This document shows positions 37,912 through 50,109 of a DNA stretch of 64,000 nucleotides, piece by piece. Origin of the DNA: Atrina japonica. Lineage: Eukaryota > Mollusca > Bivalvia > Pterioida > Pinnidae. The stretch covers positions 124,001 to 188,000 of the forward strand of contig BROG01000512.1 of assembly GCA_030159075.1 (NCBI GenBank). Direction: 5' to 3'. The notes beneath the pieces were generated by a model. The model was not told where the DNA came from and made no database searches. It saw nothing but the letters and a program-made list of their open reading frames with translations. The number at the start of each line of letters is the position of its first letter. Position 1 is the stretch's first letter. A program made the position numbers and the translations under genes.

Positions 37912-38447
37912 ATTTGCCACAGGTTACCATGAGCTAGGCAAGTGCAATACATACATGCATAAAATTGAAACCCAGCCCAATGCTAAACCTGTAAAAATGC
38001 CATTTTACCGTACAACTCCCGCAAATCAGGCAGAAATCAATAGACAGGTTGAAGATTGGTTACAAAATGATATTATTCAAGAATCAAACAGTGAATGGCA
38101 TTCTCCTTGTTTACTAGTTAAGAAAGCGTCTGGAGAATTTAGACTTGTAACTGATTTTCGAAAACTTAACATAATTACAAAACCAATGTCCTTTCCATTA
38201 CCAAGACTTGAATGTGTATTTGACACTATTGGCCAAAGTAAAGCTAAATTTTTCACAAGTTTAGATTTACACAGTGCTTTCTTGCAAATAGGTATGCATC
38301 CTGAGTCTCGCCACAAAGCTGCCTTCATTACTCAAAATGGAATTTATGAGTACAAGCGCATGCCCTATGGCTTAATGAATGCCCCAGTTTCTTTTCAAAT
38401 GGTCATGACACAAGTTCTTAGAGGTTTAACTTGGCGTCAATGTATTT
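37912..38447 (+). pseudogene. gypsy reverse transcriptase, N-terminal part
   Basis: RT fingers and palm: SPCLLVKKASGEFRLVTDFR, LNIITKP, then FFTSLDLHSAFLQI (catalytic Asp in SLDLHSA) and YEYKRMPYGLMNAPVSFQ. The frame ends after LRGLTW, just before the YxDD box, where a frameshift or small deletion moves reading to the next frame. Confidence 0.9.
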
Positions 38448-38925
38448 AGACAACATTTTAGTCTTCTCTGAAACTTTTGATGATCATCTTACTCACCTTG
38501 AACAAGTTTTTACACGTTTACGTCAGGCAAACTTAAAACTGAAACCAAGCAAATGTGACTTTGCAGCAAAAGAAATAAAATATCTTGACCACATTATATC
38601 AAAACATGGCATTAGAACAGATCCTCTGAAAACCCAGGCTGTCAGTACTTTTCCAGTTCCAAAATCTCAAAAAGATGTCCGATCATTTCTTGGCATGTGT
38701 AACTATTATAGAAAATTTGTTAAGAATTATTCACAAATTACATCGCCTTTAAACAATCTTTTGAGAAAAGATGTCACATTTGTATGGACTCAGGACTGTC
38801 AAAGTTCCTTTGATACTTTAAAACAATCCTTAGTTTCTTCACCTATTTTAGCATATCCAGATCTTAACCAAAACTTCATTCTAACATGTGATGCATCATC
38901 TACTGCAATTAGGTCAGTTAGATTC
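38440..38925 (+). pseudogene. gypsy reverse transcriptase, C-terminal part and connection
   Basis: Starts at the YxDD box, here YLDN, so the second catalytic Asp is Asn and the enzyme would be inactive. It continues with the thumb (LKLKPSKCDFAAKEIKYLDH), DVRSFLGMCNYYRKFVKNYS and the beginning of RNase H (FILTCDASSTA). It is frameshifted again at about 38915. Confidence 0.88.
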
Positions 38926-39250
38926 AAATGGCAAAGAACATGTATTAGCGTATGGAGGTAGAAGTCTAACTGATGCTGAAAGAAAATGGTCAACCTCGGA
39001 ACAAGAAATGTTAGCTGTTCTTGAAGGTATACGATCATATCGAATCTATCTATCTGACAAAAGATTTACTATTTTCACAGACCACAAAACTTTAAAATAT
39101 GTCATGGATAAAAAAACGCTCAACTGGGCGCCTTGCACGTTGGGTCATGGAAATTCAAGGTTACCAATTTGACATAATTCATAGACCAGGCAAAAAACAA
39201 TGAGGTAGCTGATGCATTAAGTAGGAGAGTTTATGACAATAAGCAACCAG
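38910..39250 (+). pseudogene. gypsy RNase H
   Basis: Continues RNase H in a new frame: GKEHVLAYGGRSLTDAERKW, then STSEQEMLAVLEGI (catalytic Glu), then FTIFTDHKTLKYV (Asp). A further shift follows near 39130-39180. Residues equivalent to RPGKKN, EVADALSR appear in other frames up to about 39230. Confidence 0.8.
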
Positions 39251-39699
39251 ATAGAGATGAACTTGCTTAACAAACAAATATTTGTTCTCTTAAGCCAGAT
39301 CTTACTTCTAAAAGTGTCGCATCTACTGTAGAAACAAACTGCCACCCTGAAGCTGATAACACTCTATCTGAACTAGTGCAAATTACTCTATCATACACCT
39401 GAAATTTACACAATTGAACCTGAGAGTGACCTTCATAAACCTCAACATTCTAACCTCTTTGACCTCTCTAACCTATCAGCTCTTCAACAAAACTGTCCAG
39501 ACTTCAAAGATATCTTTGCTTATTTACAAAATGATACTCTGCCAGAGGATGACAAATCAAAACTGAAAGTAATCCACACATCAAAATACTTTGAGCCCTG
39601 CAATGGAATCTTGTACCACTGGTTTCAAAGGAGAGTTAAATGTAACTCACCTTTGGATGATAAATGGATACAGCAACATGCCTTACCTAGAATTCATAG

Positions 39700-40814
39700 A
39701 CTAGATGCTCTTAAAGCATAATAGTGCAGGAGGAGCTCATCTTGGTATTGAAAAAGTCATGGCTGCAATGAAGGCAAAATACCACTGGCCTCGTATGCAT
39801 CAGGAAATCTATGATTATATACACTCTTGTGATATATGTCAAAAGATAAAACGTGATACGCATGCACGAAATCCCCCACTAACATCTCTACCTGTAGTTG
39901 GAAGATTTGAACGGTCGCATATGGACTTTCTTAAGTTGCACAAAACAAAAGAAGGTTTTCAATATGTCTTACTAGTTGTAGATTCTTTCACAAAATGGGT
40001 TGAAGCATTTCCAATGTATACACAAGAAAGTACTGAGGTTGCTAAGTGCCTTTTCGAGAACATTTTCACAGGGTTTGGATGCCCAAAATACCTTGTTTCT
40101 GATAGGGGAAATTCTTTTATGAACAATTTGATATCCTCTCTCTGTGACATTCTTGAAATAAAACACTATCTCACTTCTAGTTATCATCCACAAACAAACA
40201 GTCAAGTGGAAAGAACAAACAGCACACTTATCCAATGTCTTCGTGCTTACACAGACAAAAGTCAGGAAAATTGGCCTACTAAACTACCTGGGATTTTAAT
40301 GGCTTTAAGGAATTTACCATCAACTCAGTCCACAGGATATTCTCCCTTTTACATGGCTTTTGGGGTAGAAATGAACTTACCATTTGATATAAATGCAATC
40401 CCAAGGGATAAAACTCTTGGAAATAATGCTAATTTTCAAATGCAAGAAATTTTAGACAATATCAAAACAGCCCAAGAAATTGCAACTAAAAATATCAAAC
40501 AGTCTCAAGAAAAATCAAAACAAAAATTTGATCAGAATGCAAAAGAACCAGACTTCAAACTGTTTGGTAAAGTTCTCATCAAATCTCACAAAATACCCCA
40601 AGGTTTATCCCCAAAACTTGAGGATAAATATCATGGACCATATTTTATTTCTGAAGTAGGTCCAAATTACACATACAAAATTAGGAACTGTGTAGATCGT
40701 AAAGAAATTCAGTCTTTTATTAATGTCATTGAAAGCATTATCACAATCCAGAAACTATTAGGGAGAATCTATCACAAATTCTTACAAACTCTCAAAGTCA
40801 ACAGTCTAATCTAG
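39700..40814 (+). pseudogene. gypsy integrase
   Basis: The longest intact pol piece, about 369 codons. It has an HHCC-type zinc region (AGGAHLGIEKV, then CDICQKIK), the DDE core with Asp in SHMDFLK, Asp in YLVSDRGNSF and Glu in SQVERTNSTL, and a C-terminal GPY/F-type module (KYHGPYFISEV). About 450 bp before it (39250-39700) are too broken to read. The integrase inserts element cDNA. This frame is open to its stop at 40812-40814. Confidence 0.9.
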
Positions 40815-41429
40815 AACAAATCAGTCAAAAACAAAATCAAAATAATGTAGAGGAAGTAAGTGATAACATCAACCAAACACAAAAAAGTCAAACTCAAATG
40901 AAAGATAATGATCAGAATACTCACTTACAAGAAAACACACCAGATTATCCTTATGACATTAGAAAACTTTTGAAATACAGACATAAAGATCAACAGTTTA
41001 GAACAGAATGGACAGATGGGACAAGGACTTGAGCCCCAAGAAAACATACGTCCAGACCTAGTCCAGCACTATTTTGAAAAATACACAAAGAAAGGCCGTC
41101 TTAGAAAAAAGTGATAGGGAAATTTTCATTAGATTTAAACACAAGTGTTTTATTATAGGACATTTTAATTTTTTTAGCTTGACGTCACAGTAAGCTTTTA
41201 CCAGAGAAAGCGTATGCATTCGTCTGATAATAATATTGGTTACTCTCGCTTTCCATGGAATTGACTCATGATTTACAAAGTTCATTAAGAACAGGGACAT
41301 AGTTTTTGGTAAATGATAGTTATTATTGATACAAGTAATTCTCTTGTTCTTCAATGTTTCATGGTGCTATATGTGTCTGATCAACACAACCCCATCAACT
41401 ATCACCATCTCATTATTCTTCTTCATGTC

Positions 41430-41942
41430 TTTGTAGGTTTTGGTCAATGGCGTTGGTTTCCTTTTTATATTATCTGCACTCTGACTTGCTTTCTGACGTC
41501 CACAGCAGCGCTTTCAACAACATCAAATCATGTTTACGTTAACATAAATAATGCTATTCATCGTCTTAACTACGGAACTATTTTCAAGTCCATGGGAAAT
41601 CTCCATATATCCAGAGAATATTGGCTGCAAACCTTCCAAATTCCCATGCCTGATCAGGTTCCTATCCCTGAGAAGTTTTCTGTTAGTACAGTTAACCTAG
41701 CTTGCTCTAAACATAATAGTTGTCAGTTTCTTCAGTCATTGATGGACCAAATTCATGGTATTCAAATTGACACTTATCACCAAATCAACAAAACTGTACA
41801 ATTTTTGAAATCAGTTACTCCTTACCATAAGAAAACATCCAAGAGAAAAGTTCGCTCTTTGTTACCTTTTGTTGGGTCACTATCGAAAAGCTTATTTGGC
41901 ACAGCGACAATTTATATGGGTTTTGCCCCTATGCATGTGTAA
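41430..41942 (+). pseudogene. Envelope-like third ORF, truncated
   Basis: Open for about 209 codons from 41313. The likely product starts near a hydrophobic segment (FPFYIICTLTCFLTSTAA) that fits a signal peptide. Near the C-terminus a basic stretch (KRKVR) is followed by a hydrophobic segment ending KSLFGT. Basic cleavage site plus this segment recalls the F-type envelope proteins of insect errantiviruses (family knowledge, from memory). The frame then stops, so the ectodomain after the cleavage site and the membrane anchor are missing. It could not act as an envelope. The identification is by pattern only. Confidence 0.45.
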
Positions 41943-42000
41943 CGTTTCAGAGCGGAGTTTGAGACTATAATGGTTCTGATTTGGATCCTGGTTAAGAGTC

Positions 42001-42389
42001 TAAAGGTTCGGGCAATATATATAAACATAAACAAATATATACAAATAAAAACCAAATACTACTTGATAAATACGATAAAATACAACGACAGCTATAAACT
42101 ATTCTAACAAGAATTGTCATATAACTATAGTAACTAATATAAGAGTTTCAGGGAATCTCAATAAATCACAGTTTAATTACAGAGATTGAATTATTTACAG
42201 TGGGTCTCGGAACTTGTATATGTATTAAGGCTACACTGCCGGCTAGTGTGTGTTTTCAGCACTAGAGTCTTAGACTTAAGGCTCCAACACCACTCTGTGA
42301 CTGTGTCTCAGCCTTACACAAAACTATCCCAAAACTAAAAGACAATAGTCACTGTTTATCTGTGATAAATAAATTACTACTGTCCCGTT
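42001..42389. other. Unassigned sequence between gypsy and the hairpin-ended element
   Basis: AT-rich, no ORF. It would be the place for a 3' long terminal repeat, but I see no matching 5' copy at 34780-35220. Confidence 0.35.
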
Positions 42390-43435
42390 CAATCATCTGC
42401 TTTTGCTATGTTGTTGGTTCAACTCGCAACTAATAGACTGACCCCGAGTGATGTTGGTACCTTTATTTATATAAACGGAGGTCAACGCTGATTGGTCAAT
42501 AATTCTTGAATTCGCCAAAGGTTCGGCGTTTGTTGTCGTCCATCTGTTAACTTTTGCATTTAAACAGCATCTTCTCAAGAACCAGTGGGCCAATTTTAAC
42601 CAAACTTGGCATATAGCATTCCCGTGTGAAGCCGCATAAAGTTGCGAATGACCAATAGGGGCCCTAGAAGGGACCAAAAAAAGGACCAAAACTTCAAGGA
42701 GAACATGTATGTAAAATTTCATAAAGATCCCTTCAGTATTTTCTGAGAAATAGCGATAACAAACTTTAATTTTTAAAATCAAAAATGGCCACCTGGCAGC
42801 CATTTTGTGATACGACCCACCTGGAAATGTACACTGCAAAACTAGATCTCAAGGAGAATCTATGTGTCAAATTTCATAAACATCCCATCAGTACTCTCAG
42901 AGAAATAGCGATAATAAACTTTAATTGTCAAAACACAAGATGGCCGTCTGGCAGCCATTTTGTGATTCGATCCGCCTTAAAATGTACACTGCACAACTAA
43001 ACATCAAGGGGAACCTATATATTAAATTTCATAAAGATCTCTTCTGTACTGTCTGAGAAATAGCGATAACCAAATTTAATTGTCAAAATCCAAGATGGCC
43101 GCCTGGCAGCCAATTTTTTATTCGATCCGGGTGAAAATGTACACTGTACAACTAAACCTCAAGGGGAACCTATATGTCAAATTTCGTGAGAAATAGCTAT
43201 AACAAACTTTAATTGAAAAAATCCAAGATGGCCGCCAGGCAACCATTTTGTAATCCGACCCGCCTGAAAATGTACACTGCACAACCAGACCTCAAGGAGA
43301 ACCTGTATGTTAAATTTCATAAAGATCACTTCAGTACTTTCTGAGAAATAGCGATAAAAAGAATTGTTTAGGGACGGACGACTGACGACGGACCACGGAC
43401 GGAGAGTGATAAGAAAAGCCCATCATCTGTTGATG
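42390..43435 (+). mobile_element. Hairpin-ended repeat element, right part
   Basis: Contains words typical of a common bivalve repeat (TCTCAAGAACCAGTGGGCCA, then CCAAACTTGGCATA), then an internal 155-bp array, then a GACGGACGACTGACGACGGA-rich stretch. It ends with a second hairpin (CCATCA-TCTGT-TGATGG) at the junction with LINE sequence. Together with 34771-35224 it brackets the gypsy element. An ORF at 42393-42839 on the minus strand is not convincing. Confidence 0.5.
42660..43370. repeat. 155-bp tandem repeat within the hairpin-ended element
   Basis: The word GAGAAATAGCGATAA recurs at 42745, 42900, 43055, 43188 and 43343, a 155-bp period with one 22-bp deletion. Each unit has an imperfect palindrome around CCAAGATGGCCGCCTGGCAG + CCATTTTG. 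Confidence 0.93.
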
Positions 43436-46184
43436 GTACATACTATGTATGAAACTGGGAAACTCGCACAAGTGACATATGAAAGAGGCGATATAAGGTG
43501 ATCATATTGGGACTCAGTGGAAGTAGATAGACAGGTTCTGGTTAAATAGAAACAAATACAGGAGAAACAGTTCTTTTACTCAGACACGGACTACAGCCAA
43601 CATTTTGAAAGAGTGACAATCAACCCCATGAAAGTCACCAAGTGAATGAAAACCTGTTAATTATAGATTGATAACAGCAAAGTTGAAAGGAATACACATC
43701 AACATGGCTCTTATACAATGTCATGCACCAACAAATGACTAACAAAAGACACCTTTTATGAACAACTACAAGTAAAAGTGATACTATTTCCCCATCATGA
43801 TCTTCAGGTGGTGATGGGTGGTTTGAATGCCAAATTGGGAAACAACAAAACTAACATGGACAGAGTAACATGAAAACATGGATGTGGTATAATAAATGAC
43901 AGTGGAGAAAGACTGGTAAAATTATGTGCAGCTTACCAACTGGTAATAGGAGGAACACATTTTCCACATCCATATACATGTATACATAAATTAACATGGT
44001 GTTCGCCGAAGGGATAAGAATAAGACTGACCAACTTATGACTATTGGTACTTATAGGCGATCAGTACTAGATGAAAGGAGCAGATGTTGGAAGTGACCGT
44101 CACCTTGTTACTGCAAATATTAAGATGAAATTTAGGAACACAGGATGTAAAACACCTGTCCCCCAAAACGCTATGACATTGAAAAATTTCGAGCTCATAA
44201 AGTAAAGAAAACATTCATTCTTAAATTGAAGAATAAGTTTCAAGCCCTGACAGATAATCCTGACACGAACGCATAAACAACAGTTGTCAACTCAAAATGG
44301 GATAAGATGGGATAACAATGTATGAAAAAAACTAGTGAGGACTATTTGGGTTCTGAACATGGTGAAAAAAGAATAGATAACAACAGATACCCGAAAGGTT
44401 GTAGAAGGCGTCGTGTGAATAAGAAGGTACTAGACACACAGTCTGAAAGGCTACACGAATGGCAGAAAGCAAGCTATAGAGCACTAGACAGAAAGCTAAA
44501 CAAATGGCTAGAATAGATAAAAGAACTTATATCGAAGATCTTGCTAGACAAACGGAAGTAGCAGCAGAAAAAGGACAAACAGGGAATATTTATAGAATAA
44601 TTAGATAAATCTGTGGCAAGTCCAATAGCGCAAGTGCTGTCCCTGTAAAAGACAAAATGGAAGGCGATTGGCAACGTAAAATGAACAAAAGAACAGATGG
44701 GCAGAGCACTTCAAAGACGTATCAACAGCTCACCCAAGATGATGAAGCAATAATAGATGAAGCAGACATAGGTTTAGAAATAAATACTTTCTTACTAGAC
44801 AAATAGGAAATAATAACAGCAATAAAATCGTTAAAAATTGGAAAGTCACTAGGACAGGATAATCTAAATGAAGAGCTTTTCAAAGATGACCCAAATCTTG
44901 CCGCTGACATTCATAAACCTCTATCTGCATCAATATGGGAGGGGGAAATGATAACCGAAGACTGGTACAGATAATAATAAAGATGGCCCAAAAAGGAACC
45001 TTCAGTGACTACAATAACTAGAGAGTTATTACCCTGCTGTTAGTTCCAAGTAAAATCATGACCAATTTTTTATCCAAAGAATAACGGACGTAATTGATAA
45101 ACAGCTAAGATAAAAAGCAAGCAAGATTCCGTAAAGGCAGATGGTACATTGACCTTATAACTGCTTTAAGTAACATTATCGAACAATGTGCAGAATGACA
45201 AAGGAAGCTTTACATCGTTCTTTTTTTCAAGAAAGCTTTTGATGGCATCCACAGAAAGAGCTTGTAGCAAATTCTTAGAGCATATGGATTTTCAAAAGAA
45301 AGAGTAGAGCTTATTAAAAGTTTTTACAGAAATTTCACTTGCAGTGTAGGACATAGCCACATATGGTAAAAAAGGAGTCAGGCAAAGCTGTGTGATTCCT
45401 GCTCTACTTTTTAATTTAGTCATTGACTGGATAATGAGAAAAACAACAGAAGGTCCTCCACAAGGTATAGGATGGAACATTTCATCATCAACAATAGATT
45501 ATCGTCAACTCGCTGACGACCTTTCTCTCTTATCACATGCTCAACCCCATTTACAAGAGTAGACGAATTGCCTTTGTAAATTCGCCAGCCAAATTAGACT
45601 TAAGATAAGTCAGACAAAAACAGACGTAATGACCCTTAACATCACCAACCCAACTCATATAAAAGTCGATGAAAAAGATATTCCCCTCACAGAAATATTT
45701 ATATACATTGGAAGTACATAACGAAATGATGGAGGTGCAAGAAACGACATAATGGACAGATTTAACAAAGCCAGGAATATATTCAGATCTCTTAACAATG
45801 TAGGGGAATCACCACAGTACATTAACCAAATAAAATTAAAACTGTTGTGTACTATCTACTCTGTTATATGGATCAGAATGTTGGAGTGTGACAGAAAAAT
45901 ACCTCAATAAACTGTCAGTTTTTTTACACCAAAAAGCTTAAGGAGAATCCTGCACATTTTCTGATCGAACAAAATATCTGATGAAGACCTACTAAGGCAG
46001 TGTAACCAATATAGTATGTCCACAATATTAATTAGAAGGCAATGGAAATGGATTGGGCATGTGATTAGAAAAGAAGGAGAACCGAATATCATGAACATCT
46101 GGGGTATAAAATGTGACCAAAGACATCATACAGTAATGGGAAATCTTAGTTGCTGCCCTATTGACCAATGGCATCCCGGGCAGT
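43436..46184 (+). pseudogene. Non-LTR retrotransposon, endonuclease-RT part, heavily decayed
   Basis: Readable in pieces across frames: endonuclease start (TMYETGKLAQV), CHAPTND-like and VVMGGLNAKLG segments, then RT (AIKSLKIGKSLGQDN, then QARFRKGR, then KAFDGIHRKSL, then SFYRNFTCSVGHSHIW). The C-terminal end reads LLRQCNQYSMSTI followed by RRQWKWIGHVIRKEGEPNI. The layout is APE endonuclease then RT, as in RTE/CR1-type LINEs. Stops and frameshifts occur every few dozen codons, so it is long dead. The 3' end GGGCAGTAAG abuts the 36-bp minisatellite at 46185. Confidence 0.8.
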
Positions 46185-47385
46185 AAGTTACTCTATTTCT
46201 ACCTCTAATTCCTGTCAGATACAGTAATTCTAATACTATCTCTAATTTTGTCAGACACAGTCATTCTTATACTTCCTCTAATTCTGTAAGGTACAGTCAC
46301 TTTAATACTACCTCTAAATCAGTGTGACACACTCCATCTAATTCTGTGTGATAGAGTTACTCTAATACTACCTCTAAATCTGTCAGATACAGTTATTCTA
46401 ATAATTTATCTAATTCTGTGTGATGCAGTTACTCTAATAATACCCACTAACACTGTCAGATAGTTACTCTAATAGTACCCATAATTCTGTCCGATACAGT
46501 TACTATAATACTTCCTCTAATTCTGTGTAATAGTTACTCTAATACTGCCATTAATTCTTTGTGATAGTCACTCTAATACTGCTTCTAATTCTGTCAGATA
46601 TAGCTACTCTAATACTATCTCTAATTCTGTCAGATATAGTTACTCTAATATTACCTCTAAATCTAATTCTGTCAGATATAGTTACTCTTATACCTTCTCT
46701 AATTTTGTGTGATAGTTACTTTAATACTTCCTCTAATTCTGTGCGAGTTACTCTAATACTATCTCTGGTTATGTCAGATAGTTACTCTAATACCATCTCT
46801 AATTCAGAGTGACACACATTATCTATTTCTGTGTGATGTATATATATTACCCTTAAAACTGTCAGATAGTTACTCTGTTACCCATAATTCTGTCAGATAC
46901 AGTTACTATAATACATATTCTAATCCTGTGTAATAGTTACTCTAATACTACCTCTAATTCTGTCAGAGTTACTCTAATACTGCCTCTAATTCTGTGATAG
47001 CTATCTAACACCACATCTTCTTCTGTGATAGTTACTCTAAAACAACCTCTTATTCTGTCAGATACATTTACTAATTTTGTGTGATAGTTACTCTAATACT
47101 ACCTCTAATGCTTTCAGAGGTAGTATTAGTTATTGTATTTGACAGAAGTAAAGGTAGTATTTGAGTTACTGTATTCAACATAGTTAGAGGCAGTATTAGA
47201 GTTACTGTATCTGACAGAAAATAGAGGAAGTTTAGAGTTACTGTATCTGACAGAAGTAGAGGTAGTACTAGAGTTACTGTATCTGACAGAAGTAATAGTA
47301 TTATTACAATTACTGTATTTGACAGAAGTAGAGGTATTATCAGAGTTACTGTATTTGACAGAAGTAGAGAGTAACCCACAGAATT
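46185..47385. repeat. 36-bp minisatellite, right arm with an inversion
   Basis: The same unit as 32880-34108 (TACTCTAATACTACCTCTAA + TTCTGTCAGATACAGT). From 46185 to about 47108 it is in the same orientation. From about 47112 to 47370 it is reversed (AGAGTTACTGTATCTGACAG + AAGTAGAGGTAGTATT). The two blocks face each other at about 47108. ORFs at 46561 and 47071 are repeat translations. Confidence 0.93.
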
Positions 47386-50109
47386 GTCAAATACACCATA
47401 CTTATGTTGGTATTACCTCATGGATATCCTCAGGACCCAGTTGGTCATCTATTGGTTAAATTTAACTACTGTATAAAAATAACCCTAGTTTAAATATTGT
47501 AAACAAGGGTTATATAACCATAAACCTAGGATTGAATTTTGATAACAGTGCCGATCTTTCAGTAATTTTGAAAGTATAGCACTTAATGGGTTAAAATATG
47601 TAACTGAGTCTCAAAATATAGCTAAATTTTCCATATATAAGCGATGATTTAACAAAAGTTCTATTTAACCAACAAAATGTAAACCTAGGTTAAAATTAAA
47701 TCCTGCGTTATGATATTTACCCAGTAGATGAACAATTGGGTCTAGGTGATTTCAGGTGAAAAGGAAAAAGACTAATATACGAAACATATAAATTTATTTT
47801 TATATAAAAATACATTAGGCTTGAAATCTATATATGCTTTGTAAGAAAACATCTTATACAGAGAATATCCTTTACAAAGTAAATAATACAAAATACACAA
47901 ATAGTCATACATTGTTCTCACTTCTAGCTACAATGACAGTTTAAGGATATGTTTTTATAAAATCAGTAATACATTTACCACCCTGTGTATTTCACCAAAT
48001 TCTGATAGGTTAGAGACCACAACAAGGGACAGTACATAGTCAGGAAGTGTAACAGGCTGTTATACTGTCAACGTTTTGTGAAATCCATAACAAATGACGG
48101 CAGATTCAAGTGTGACGTCTTTATAGACATCTAAAAACGAGTGTGTAAGATGGCGAGGGGTGCTTTTATCACATTTTGATATAACCATGACAATTTGGAC
48201 ATGCAAATTAAAATCAGTACATGGAGAAGTCACCCAATAGACCCTTTCACGATAACTGCATTCCTTCTAATCTCACATGCACAATTAACACTTGTGAGTG
48301 GTAACAAGAGGTTTCAAACTCAACACAAATCATATCAAATGAAATTCAAATCGTACACAGGGAACAATTAGTCTTTCATTGGGTACTATTTGCATTGAGT
48401 ATGAACTGTTTTGAACATGAAACTTCTTGATACCACTCGGAAGTGTTTGTGTGCAGGTGAAATTACTAGGAATGCAGTTATCATGAGAGGGTATATACTC
48501 TTTTGTGCAAAACTTGATCATCAACAATTTTAACTCGAAATTAAGTAAAAAGTCTGTAAAAAAGATAAATCTCAAATACTAAATAGCATAGTATGTAAAC
48601 TTGCAAGTAAAAGATGTTTACATTCATTACAAAATCTGAAACAGCTGGTCTCTTAACATAATTTTATTACTTGACTAGGTCTCTGTGATCCAAGACCTAA
48701 CGAAGTCGATGAAAACTAACAATTACCACTAGAATATCTAAGAATATTCTTACAGATAACCCATATATGTAAAAATTAAAATAATCTCAGTAAAATACTG
48801 TGACATGGATATCATTTATAATTATTATCATACATGTATATTTACAATTACAAGAAATAACGAGACAAAAGAAAACTGTCTTTATAACCTGTCTGTAATG
48901 TCTTAAGAATTTACAGAAATAAAATACCTTAAACTATACATCAACACCGAAAACTTAAATCGTTTTAATTCATCATTAGCACAACACATAAAAAAAACCA
49001 GGTCAGCAAACAATTTTTCTTCAGTCTTCTAAATTCCATGACTTCATTCTTTTTTATTTGTTGGAATGTTTTTTTTCTCTCGCATGTGTCTATTTTTCGA
49101 TCATATGGTGGCGGCCAGTTTTTAATGGTGGAGGAAAGAACCTAGATACAATGTACCCAGGAAGAGACCACCAGCCTTCCGCAAGTAAACTGGTAATCTT
49201 TCTCACAAAGTCAGCTTAGACTCCAGTGGGACCCGCACTGATTAGAGGTGAGAGACTTCATGGTTCAAAAGCACATTGGTCTAACCACAGGACCAAAGAA
49301 CCCCCCCCCCACACACACACACACACACACCATTTTGTAAATCTATACTCAATTCTTTAATGGAGGCTAAAGTTTCCCCAGCCTTTTACCTATTGCAGAA
49401 TGAAATTTTTTCTCACACAAAGCTATTAGCATACAAAAATAACATGTCTTATCATTGGTGAATTAATATTAACATTGATAATGTGTTTTTTCTGTACAAA
49501 ATGGCTTCCAGTGAGGTTCAAACAGTTCTAACTTTATAGCAACACAAAATCTTTATTGGTTAGTCTAACTTGGCAAGATAATAAACAAAAAACTGTATGA
49601 ATTACATACTAAAAAGACAGATTCCAATCCATGATAAATTTGTTGTTAGACTTGATAAAGCACTTTTATAATCCATGTATTTCTATACAAACTGTGTCAG
49701 ATCTACCGAAAAGTACAATCCATTTTTGCTTCTTGAAAACAGTCATATTTCAATCAAATTTCTCTCTCACATACAATACATGTAGGGCACCTGTTCAATT
49801 CCATAGCTGTGTTGATGTCTTACATGACGTGCTGGTGTTCACAGAAATACGTCAATGTTTATCACATACATATAATTACTGATATAAAATCACTGAACCG
49901 TGAAATCAGGAGCATGTTCAATATTATATTTATCAGTAAGAAATACAACTTTCCAGAAATGATTTACATTTCATGCACGTTTATTATCAAAAGCACAAAA
50001 TTATTCAAAATGAATGTTTTTCTAAAACCTGGAATGTTCGAGATTAATATCACAATGTTTAATACATAGATCTATTTAACTCTTTGGTGAAGTCATTCAT
50101 ACGTAGCTT
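47386..50109. other. 3' flank / possible 3' UTR of the cadherin gene
   Basis: No exon recognised. On the minus strand this follows the cadherin stop codon, so part should be 3' UTR. Several AATAAA-type signals (TTTATT on the plus strand, e.g. near 49550, 49977 and 47790) exist but none can be singled out. A SINE lies at 49085-49300. Confidence 0.4.
49085..49300 (-). mobile_element. tRNA-derived SINE (third copy)
   Basis: Same body as 17826-18530 (TGGCGGCCAGTTTTTAATGG, CCCAGGAAGAGACCACCAGC on the plus strand). The head on the minus strand includes GTCCTGTGGTTAGACCAATG. It is followed by a run of C and a (CA)n microsatellite at 49301-49330. Confidence 0.75.

Larger units (their letters stand above)
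35225..42000 (+). mobile_element. Ty3/gypsy-type retroelement, decayed, env-like ORF at 3' end
   Basis: Order gag, protease, RT, RNase H, integrase, third ORF, all on the plus strand, as in Ty3/gypsy (Metaviridae-like) elements. Gag and pol carry several frameshifts and stops, and pol is interrupted by a ribozyme retroposon at 37530-37911. I could not find a pair of long terminal repeats, so the ends are approximate and the copy may have lost them. It is certainly non-autonomous now. Codon use and AT content resemble the surroundings. Confidence 0.85.

Noticed and set aside
34780..42390. A pair of long terminal repeats for the gypsy element
   Set aside because: I compared the likely positions at both ends and saw no shared sequence. 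A dot plot could still find a diverged pair.
42393..42839. 148-codon minus-strand ORF
   Set aside because: Lies across the interspersed repeat with the 155-bp array. The product has no domain and the frame is an accident of that repeat.
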